The translations under genes were made by a program, and so were the position numbers. Positions 1 to 4,872 of a DNA stretch of 7,971 bases are shown in pieces. Positions within the stretch are counted from its first letter, which is position 1; each line of letters opens with the position of its first letter. The notes beneath the pieces are model-generated. The model saw only the letters and a list, made by a program, of their open reading frames with translations, was not told the DNA's origin and did no database searches. Location: contig CAMDZU010000048.1 in NCBI GenBank assembly GCA_945910715.1, forward strand, positions 1 to 7,971. The letters are read 5' to 3'. The DNA comes from an uncultured Clostridia bacterium. Lineage in GTDB: Bacteria > Bacillota > Clostridia > Oscillospirales > Ruminococcaceae.

Positions 1-188
1 TTAAGCTTGCGAGCGGTTTCATAAGCCTTTTCGTAGTCCTCAGCGCTCATCTGCTCGTTTAAAAGCTCCTCCATATTGTCCTCAACGAACCTTTTCAGAT
101 ACTTTACATAAAGGGCTTCGTATCCCGAAAAGCGCTTCAGCCCCTCGTCATAGTCAATATTTGCCGCCGCAAGAGCCGCCTTGTCCAT
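1..188 (-). CDS. Hpt-like phosphotransfer domain protein, 3'-truncated by window edge
   Basis: Begins at the ATG at 188, with a strong GGAGGT ribosome binding site (196-201) seven bases upstream. About 62 residues are visible and the C-terminus lies outside the window. The visible part has the layout of an Hpt four-helix phosphotransfer domain: an N-terminal I-D-Y-D-E-G-L-K-R-F-x-G segment, a L-Y-x-K-Y-L-x-x-F helix, then an acidic helix leading into the region that normally carries A-H-x-L-K-G. Here that region reads A-R-K-L followed by a codon starting AA, so arginine sits where the phosphorylated histidine is expected. It lies 14 bases after the end of a receiver fragment, fitting a receiver/Hpt phosphorelay operon. 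With the His missing it may be a non-phosphorylatable scaffold or a decayed copy. The Hpt assignment comes from pattern recognition of a partial domain. Confidence 0.68.
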   Translation of the reverse strand, partial: MDKAALAAANIDYDEGLKRFSGYEALYVKYLKRFVEDNMEELLNEQMSAEDYEKAYETARKL

Positions 189-202
189 AGTACTTACCTC
201 CG

Positions 203-541
203 TTATTTGCTTGTGGCTTCGGAAACAACGGATTTCATTGTTTCTGTCTTTCTGTGACGATATTCGATAACGTTCTTCACGCGAAGCTTTACAAGGTCGT
301 CAATAAAGGGCTTGTAGATTACGTCGTTTGCGCCCATTGCAATAATGCTCTTTCGCTGCTCCTCGGAGCTGTCCGCCGTGATGATTATTACGGGGATTTC
401 CTTCATCTCGGGGGAGGAATGAAGCACGCTCAGAAATTCGCTGCCGTCCATTACGGGCATCATAAGGTCAAGGAGAATTGCGTCAACCTGACCCTTAAGC
501 TCCTTCAGCTTTTCAAGTGCGTCCTTGCCGTCCGCCTTGTT
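203..541 (-). pseudogene. Response-regulator receiver domain fragment, N-terminal half missing
   Basis: The frame gives the C-terminal two thirds of a CheY-like receiver: D-G-K-D-A-L-E-K-L helix, I-L-L-D-L-M-M-P-V-M-D-G with the phosphoacceptor Asp, I-I-I-T-A-D with the switch Thr, and Y-K-P-F with the conserved Lys. It ends at TAA (203-205). The start of the domain, beta-1 and the acidic D-D pair that binds Mg, is absent. Upstream the frame runs through non-receiver sequence into a TGA at 587-589. No start codon with a ribosome binding site precedes the conserved part, and the ATG at 463 lies inside the phosphorylation motif. A fragment without the acidic pocket should not be phosphorylated normally. 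Most likely it is the former C-terminal receiver of the upstream GGDEF-EAL-PAS protein, cut off by the segment at about 542-823. An assembly chimera is the alternative. Confidence 0.75.
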
Positions 542-823
542 TATGTAGCTCGGGGAGGGTGTCTGATTAACTATTTTAAGTTTTATTCAACAAAAATATT
601 TGGCGTAGCACTTATTACGCTTCCACACTTACTGCATGTAAACTCATGAGATTGAGAAGGTTTGATTGCACTTGTAATATATATGCCTTCCTTGCAATCG
701 ATGCAGGTAATTTTTTCTCCTTTACGAAGCCTCTCAAGAATATTTTCTTGGTTGACCATTGATATATCCTCCTTTTTTCCAATTAAACTCAGGGTACGCT
801 TTCTTTGCTAATGATACAATGTT
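542..823. other. Putative inserted or replacing segment carrying a small zinc-ribbon gene
   Basis: On the minus strand the PAS domain of the GGDEF-EAL protein is recognisable up to an F-G-Y-S-E stretch ending near 824, then stops. Receiver sequence resumes at about 541, in the middle of a domain. The bases between are AT-rich and contain a small gene with its own ribosome binding site. The endpoints are estimates from where the protein patterns break. I see no terminal inverted repeats, flanking duplication or recombinase, so this is not assigned to a mobile element class. Since both the rest of the PAS and half of the receiver are missing, it is better described as a replacement than a clean insertion. 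The strand of the event is not defined. Confidence 0.5.
583..759 (-). CDS. Small zinc-ribbon protein, 58 aa, unknown function
   Basis: ATG at 759 follows a near-perfect AAGGAGG ribosome binding site (768-774) at 8-base spacing, and the frame ends at TAA (583-585). The protein has two CxxC knuckles, Cys19/Cys22 and Cys42/Cys45, the second in a C-S-K-C-G context. This is the usual four-Cys zinc-ribbon layout with a 19-residue spacer. It has no signal peptide or membrane segment, so it is probably cytoplasmic. Its start overlaps the 3' end of the upstream EAL gene by 26 bases, which would allow translational coupling. GC is about 36% by hand count (63 of 177), against about 47% in a sampled row of the neighbouring EAL gene. 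Codons such as AGT, TCT and ATA are frequent, suggesting a different origin. I do not recognise the family; a small DNA/RNA-binding or cassette-borne protein is possible. Confidence 0.75.
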   Translation of the reverse strand: MVNQENILERLRKGEKITCIDCKEGIYITSAIKPSQSHEFTCSKCGSVISATPNIFVE

Positions 824-2500
824 TTCCGAATAGCCGAAAAGGTCGTAATATGCGTTGTTTACACGGATTATTTCAATGTCGCCCTGCTCGTATTCGATAA
901 TAGCCACAGGCTGCATTATGTTGCTGACGATAAAATCGTTGTCCCAGATATTCGAAATATCGAAGCTGCCGCCCTCGTCCTTGCTTTCGGAGTAAACCTC
1001 CTCGCTGTCAAGGTACTTTTCGTAATCCTCAACAGGCATTGGCTTTGCAAAATAGAAGCCCTGAACATATTCGCAGCCGAGGGATTTAAGAAATTTCACC
1101 TGCTCCTTTGTTTCAACGCCCTCTGCAATAACAGGGATTTTCAGCCATTTCGCCATTCTGATAACGGAAGCGATAATGCTCTTTCCTCTGCCCTCAACCG
1201 CCGACTTTGAGAAAAAGCGCATATCAATTTTCAGCACGTTTACGTCAATGTCCTTAAGCACGCTCAGCGAGGAATAGCCGCTGCCGAAATCGTCCATCAG
1301 GATAATAAAGCCTGCGTCCTGAAACTCCTTCATTATCTGAATTGTCTTTTCGGGGTTGTCTGTGTATGCGCTTTCCGTAAGCTCAAGGTTAAGCAGATTG
1401 TGAGGAATGTTGTACTTTTCGGTAAGACCGAGAATCTGACTTACCAGCTTGGGGTTGGAAAGGTCAACTCGTGATACGTTTACCGAAATGGGGTGGGGAG
1501 TCTTCCCCTCGTCCATCCACCTCCGCAGATCCTGACAAACACGCTCCCATACATAGCTGTCCAGCTTGCTTATAAAGCCGTTATGCTCGAAAATAGGGAT
1601 AAACTTGCCGGGGGAAATCATTCCCTTTTCGGGGTGAATCCACCTTACAAGAGCCTCCGCTCCCGCAGGGCGGTTGGTTCTTATATCGTACTTGGTCTGA
1701 TACCAGACGTGGAACTGTTTTTCCTCAATGGCGGCGTTCATATCGTTGACAATTTCCTGCTCCTGCTCGATACGCTGACCCATTTCCTCGTCATAGAAAG
1801 CGTAGTTGGAGAAGTAGCTGCCCTTGCAGCTCTTTACCGCTAAATTTGCCCTGTCGAAAACGGTATCAACAGGAGTATTGTTGTCTGTTATTTCGTAAAC
1901 ACCGAATGCGGGCACCATATCAAAGTTTATGGAGAAGCCCTTTAAAATGCGGCTGCATTGCTGAACTGCGTCAATTATTTCATCACGGCTCTGGGTAGGG
2001 ATAACTATTCCGAAAATGTCTCCTTCAATTCTGCCGTAGGTGGATTTTTCGTATCTTGCCGCATAAACCGAAAGGTTGCTGCCTATATATTTAAGAATTT
2101 CATCTCCCGTTTCCATACCGAAATAGGAGTTGATAAGGTGAAATCTGTCTATATCAAAGCGTATAAAGGTGAATTTACCGTCGGGATTGTCCATAAGCAG
2201 GGTATGAGTTTCCTCGAAAAACTTCTTCTTGCTGTAAATTCCCGTAAGGCTGTCGTATTCCGAACGGCGCTTAAGCTCCTTGAAGGAGGAATACTGTATT
2301 CTTAAAATAGCGTTTCCAAGCCTGATTTTAACAATTTCGGGTACAAAGGGCTTGAGGATAATATCCCACGCTCCCGCCTTGAGAGCCTTTATTTCCACAT
2401 TCTTGTCCTTGTTGTCAGTAACCACGATTACGGGCACAGTGCCGCTTTCCGCTCTTTTTGAGAAAACGTTCAGGAACTGAAAGCCGTCCATTACAGGCAT
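734..2500 (-). CDS. GGDEF/EAL protein: degenerate cyclase, probable c-di-GMP phosphodiesterase, truncated PAS
   Basis: This is the open part of a larger gene after an upstream amber codon (2555-2557), numbered here from the Met at 2500. Residues 1-65 are the second half of a receiver (P-V-M-D-G, V-V-T-D, L-K-P-F). A GGDEF domain spans about 82-235, but its signature is E-G-D-I-F (159-163), so cyclase activity is unlikely. The EAL domain spans about 248-498 with E-A-L (282-284), N-V-S (341-343), T-E (375-376), D-D-F-G-S-G (403-408), K-I-D (424-426), A-E-G-V-E-T (459-464) and Q-G-F-Y-F-x-K-P (480-487). All the main metal and c-di-GMP positions look intact, so hydrolysis of c-di-GMP is likely if the protein is made. 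A PAS-like start at about 520-559 breaks off, ending in a foreign tail and TGA. The Met at 2500 has no ribosome binding site, so translation from there is doubtful. Confidence 0.85.
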   Translation of the reverse strand: MPVMDGFQFLNVFSKRAESGTVPVIVVTDNKDKNVEIKALKAGAWDIILKPFVPEIVKIRLGNAILRIQYSSFKELKRRSEYDSLTGIYSKKKFFEETHTLLMDNPDGKFTFIRFDIDRFHLINSYFGMETGDEILKYIGSNLSVYAARYEKSTYGRIEGDIFGIVIPTQSRDEIIDAVQQCSRILKGFSINFDMVPAFGVYEITDNNTPVDTVFDRANLAVKSCKGSYFSNYAFYDEEMGQRIEQEQEIVNDMNAAIEEKQFHVWYQTKYDIRTNRPAGAEALVRWIHPEKGMISPGKFIPIFEHNGFISKLDSYVWERVCQDLRRWMDEGKTPHPISVNVSRVDLSNPKLVSQILGLTEKYNIPHNLLNLELTESAYTDNPEKTIQIMKEFQDAGFIILMDDFGSGYSSLSVLKDIDVNVLKIDMRFFSKSAVEGRGKSIIASVIRMAKWLKIPVIAEGVETKEQVKFLKSLGCEYVQGFYFAKPMPVEDYEKYLDSEEVYSESKDEGGSFDISNIWDNDFIVSNIMQPVAIIEYEQGDIEIIRVNNAYYDLFGYSENIVSLAKKAYPEFNWKKGGYINGQPRKYS

Positions 2501-2554
2501 GATTAGATCCAGAATAATGGCTGTTACAGTGTTTCCGTCCAGCTTTTCAATAGC

Positions 2555-2674
2555 CTATGCGCCGTTTGCGGCGGTTATGACGTTATATTCATCCTGCAGG
2601 GGTTCCTCAAGAAGCTTTCTTATGACTGCGCTGTCGTCAACAATAAGAATAGTTTTCCGATTAGGCATAGACAT
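2555..2674 (-). pseudogene. N-terminal half of receiver domain, cut by in-frame TAG
   Basis: Reads M-S-M-P-N-R-K-T-I-L-I-V-D-D and continues as a normal receiver up to A-N-G-A, where the codon is TAG (2555-2557). Reading continues in the same frame with A-I-E-K-L and then I-L-D-L-I-M-P-V-M-D-G of the downstream open frame. No bases are lost or gained across the stop. The expected residue is Glu or Gln, as in the common N-G-x-E-A-I pattern, so TAG is one change from GAG or CAG. With readthrough the whole protein would be 646 residues from the ATG at 2674, with acidic pair D13/D14 and phosphoacceptor D56. A GGGAAAG-type binding site precedes the ATG; a second ATG at 2668 is also possible. The cause may be a nonsense mutation, a sequencing error or amber decoding. 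Confidence 0.8.
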
Positions 2675-2739
2675 TTCTTTCCCATACGAACATGTTTTCA
2701 ATATAATATATTTCACATTCAAGCTATACTTTGCCAATT

Positions 2740-2768
2740 ATTATATCACAAGTATAATAACTTTACAA
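2740..2768 (-). promoter_or_regulatory. Sigma-A promoter for the receiver-GGDEF-EAL gene
   Basis: Minus strand: TTGTAA (2763-2768), a 17-base spacer, then TATAAT (2740-2745), with a TG one base before the -10 (extended -10). Transcription would start near 2733 and give a leader of about 60 bases before the ATG at 2674. This is a strong match by eye; no start site has been measured. Confidence 0.72.
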
Positions 2769-2771
2769 CAA

Positions 2772-2850
2772 GTAATGCCATATTTTGTCTTTTCTCTCCT
2801 CGATTTTAGCATTACCGTGCAAAAACGGCATTACTGCAATACAGTAATGC
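2772..2850. repeat. Four copies of a 7-mer, GTAATGC/GCATTAC, in alternating orientation
   Basis: Copies lie at 2772-2778 (GTAATGC), 2809-2815 (GCATTAC), 2828-2834 (GCATTAC) and 2844-2850 (GTAATGC). The last two form the core of the terminator stem. The first two could pair across a 30-base loop, and other pairings (first with third, second with fourth) are also possible. The set fills the gap between the pilus operon and the GGDEF-EAL promoter, whose -35 box (2763-2768) lies just beside the first copy. Confidence 0.6.
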
Positions 2851-2852
2851 CG
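2821..2852 (-). terminator. Rho-independent terminator of the pilB-pilT-GNAT operon
   Basis: A perfect 11-bp stem, CGGCATTACTG (2826-2836) paired with CAGTAATGCCG (2842-2852), closes a 5-base loop. On the minus strand it is followed by five T residues (2821-2825). It begins 27 bases after the GNAT stop codon, so it should end the minus-strand pilus operon before the next minus-strand promoter at 2740-2768. The T run is short, so termination may be partial. Confidence 0.75.
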
Positions 2853-2879
2853 CTAATATAACAAATACTTCGTGTAACG

Positions 2880-3734
2880 TCAAAGACTGTCAACGTTTTC
2901 ACCCATTGACTTTTCACCCATCCACATTTTTTTGTCGGCAACAAAGCCAAGTCTGCCGTACCAATCCACCAGCTCCACATATCTCAGCTCAATGCCTGTG
3001 CAGCCCTGATTTTTCAGCAGATTTGCTCCCGCCATAACCATCTGCAGTCCTATTCCCTGCTTTCTCGCTTCGGGAATAACGCCGACGCAGCCTATACTTC
3101 CCAGCTTTTCGTGAGGCTTCTTGAACAGCCCTCCCTCCGCCGAAAGCAGCTGAAAACCACATATAACACCGTTTTTCTCGGCGATAAGACAATCCTCATC
3201 GCTGTCCTTGAAATAACACACCCAGTCCTCCGCAACCTTGCTTACCGCCTCACATACGGCGGCTTCCTCCCTTTTTTCAGCAAGTCGGAAATTTACGTTT
3301 CCGCAAGAGGGAATCGTAAGTCTTTCAGGGCAGAAATCCCCCATTTTAAGGGTCATATTCACGCTTACAAGGTCAGAGGAGTAGCCCCTCTTTTTGAAGA
3401 ACTCAACAGCGCCCTCGTTTTCCGTAGGAACACCCTGCAAAAGGTAATTTTCGCAGCCTCTTCCCAGAGTGATACGGGTCCTGTTCTGCTTTGCAATATA
3501 TTTTTCAGCCTGAGAAAGCAGCTCTGAGCCTATCCCCTTGTTCCTGTAATGAGGAGAAACGCACAGCATTGTTACGGCGCCGCCGCTTACAATGCAGTAG
3601 CCTATAAGCTTGTCCTTGTGGTACTTGCGGAAAAGCTGGGCATAATCAGGCTTCAGGGAATAGTGAAATGCATCCTTTGAAACGGGATATCCGGGGAAGC
3701 TTTCCTTATATATACTGTACAGTTTCTCAAGCAT
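2880..3734 (-). CDS. Tandem GNAT-family N-acetyltransferase
   Basis: A 284-residue cytoplasmic protein made of two GNAT folds. The N-terminal fold has an acetyl-CoA-binding motif of the form Y-R-N-K-G-I-G-S-E-L-L near residues 62-72, followed by a G-A-V-E-F-F-K-K-R-G-Y segment. The C-terminal fold has A-R-K-Q-G-I-G-L-Q-M-V and ends with D-W-Y-G-R-L-G-F. Both R/Q-x-x-G-x-G/A loops look intact. The family transfers acetyl from acetyl-CoA to an amine; the substrate cannot be read from sequence and may be a small molecule or a protein. The start is taken at 3734, not at a TTG at 3746, because GGAG (3741-3744) lies 6 bases before the ATG and within the longer version. It begins 19 bases after pilT ends and is followed by a terminator, so it is the last gene of the pilus ATPase operon. 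Confidence 0.88.
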   Translation of the reverse strand: MLEKLYSIYKESFPGYPVSKDAFHYSLKPDYAQLFRKYHKDKLIGYCIVSGGAVTMLCVSPHYRNKGIGSELLSQAEKYIAKQNRTRITLGRGCENYLLQGVPTENEGAVEFFKKRGYSSDLVSVNMTLKMGDFCPERLTIPSCGNVNFRLAEKREEAAVCEAVSKVAEDWVCYFKDSDEDCLIAEKNGVICGFQLLSAEGGLFKKPHEKLGSIGCVGVIPEARKQGIGLQMVMAGANLLKNQGCTGIELRYVELVDWYGRLGFVADKKMWMGEKSMGENVDSL

Positions 3735-3740
3735 ATCCTT

Positions 3741-3744
3741 CTCC
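3741..3744 (-). promoter_or_regulatory. Ribosome binding site deciding the GNAT start
   Basis: Minus-strand GGAG, 6 bases before the ATG at 3734. The upstream in-frame TTG at 3746 is preceded only by a run of T with no binding site, so the shorter protein is preferred. Confidence 0.7.
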
Positions 3745-3753
3745 AAAAAAATG

Positions 3754-4824
3754 TCACACTACAACGGTCAGGAAGCGTTTGTATTCATTGGGGTCCTGAC
3801 AGCGTGATCTTGCAACTTCGTCTGTAATAATACCTGTTCGCACAAGTCTTGCCAGATCCTGGTCGAGGGAGAACATTCCCGACGCACGGCCTGTTGCGAT
3901 TGCGGACGGAATCTGGAATATCTTACCCTCACGGATATTTGCCGCAATAGCGTCGGTAACGTTAAGCAGCTCCAATGCCGCAACACGTCCCTTTCCGTCT
4001 GCGGTGGGAACAAGAGTCTGCGAAACAACGCCTACCAGCGAGTTTGCAAGCTGGGCACGGATCTGATTCTGCGAGTGAGGGGGATAAACGTCGATAATAC
4101 GGTCGATTGTTTCGGCTGCACCTGTTGTATGCAGAGTTGAAAGCACAAGGTGTCCTGTTTCTGCGGCGGTAATAGCAGCGTTGATTGTTTCAAAGTCACG
4201 CATTTCTCCTACGAGGATAACGTCAGGGTCCTCACGGAGAGCGGCACGGAGCGCTCCTGCAAAGCTGTCAACGTCCACGTTTACTTCACGCTGGTTAATC
4301 ATTGACTGCTTGTGGTTGTGAAGATACTCGATAGGGTCCTCGATTGTGATGACGTGGCAGTTCTTTGAACGGTTGATATGGTCAATCATAGCCGCAAGGG
4401 TAGTTGACTTACCGGAACCTGTAGGACCTGTTACAAGGACAAGTCCTCTCGGCCTTAGCGCAAAGTCCGCCAGCAGATTTGGCAGCAGCAGGTCGGAAAG
4501 GGTAGGAATGTCGTTTCTTAAAAGACGGAAGGCAATTGCGTGATAGCCTCTCTGTCTGTAAACATTGACACGGTGACGGAAGCCTGCGGTGGAAACGTAG
4601 GAAAAGTCAGCGTCCTCGCCCTTTGAGATAATCTGCTTGTGCTTGATTGTTGTAATCTGGTTTATGACATTTACGATAATCGGTTCGGTACATTCGGGGT
4701 ACTTTATCATTTTCTGAATTGAGCCGTGAAGACGGACAATAGGAGGAAGACCTGCGGTAAAGTGAAGGTCCGAAGCTCCCATATCTCTTGCTTCGTCAAG
4801 AATCTGGTTGATGTCAATGTTCAT
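3754..4824 (-). CDS. pilT: Type IV pilus retraction ATPase PilT
   Basis: A 356-residue hexameric secretion ATPase of normal PilT length. It lacks the long N-terminal extension of PilB and starts directly with a D-I-N-Q-I-L-D-E-A segment and G-A-S-D-L-H-F (16-22). The ATPase core has Walker A G-P-T-G-S-G-K-S-T (133-141), Asp box T-I-E-D-P-I-E-Y (160-167), Walker B D-P-D-V-I-L-V-G-E-M-R-D (199-210) and His box T-G-H-L-V-L-S-T-L-H-T (223-233). The C-terminal A-I-x-x-x-I-R-E-G-K segment (292-301) matches the AIRNLIRE-type motif typical of PilT. There is no tetracysteine zinc motif, unlike PilB. It should disassemble pili at the cytoplasmic base, powering twitching or DNA uptake. An AAGGAG site (4835-4840) precedes the ATG, and pilB ends 48 bases upstream, so the two are co-transcribed. 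Confidence 0.95.
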   Translation of the reverse strand: MNIDINQILDEARDMGASDLHFTAGLPPIVRLHGSIQKMIKYPECTEPIIVNVINQITTIKHKQIISKGEDADFSYVSTAGFRHRVNVYRQRGYHAIAFRLLRNDIPTLSDLLLPNLLADFALRPRGLVLVTGPTGSGKSTTLAAMIDHINRSKNCHVITIEDPIEYLHNHKQSMINQREVNVDVDSFAGALRAALREDPDVILVGEMRDFETINAAITAAETGHLVLSTLHTTGAAETIDRIIDVYPPHSQNQIRAQLANSLVGVVSQTLVPTADGKGRVAALELLNVTDAIAANIREGKIFQIPSAIATGRASGMFSLDQDLARLVRTGIITDEVARSRCQDPNEYKRFLTVVV

Positions 4825-4872
4825 TTTATAATTTCTCCTTCGGGATTTACTGCTCCAATAAATTTGTACATA

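Noticed and set aside
254..649. 131-codon plus-strand open frame
   Set aside because: Antisense to the receiver fragment and the zinc-ribbon gene, no ribosome binding site, and both genes on the other strand have family motifs or strong start signals.
3735..3746. TTG start giving a GNAT protein four residues longer
   Set aside because: Only a run of T lies upstream of the TTG, while GGAG lies 6 bases before the ATG at 3734.
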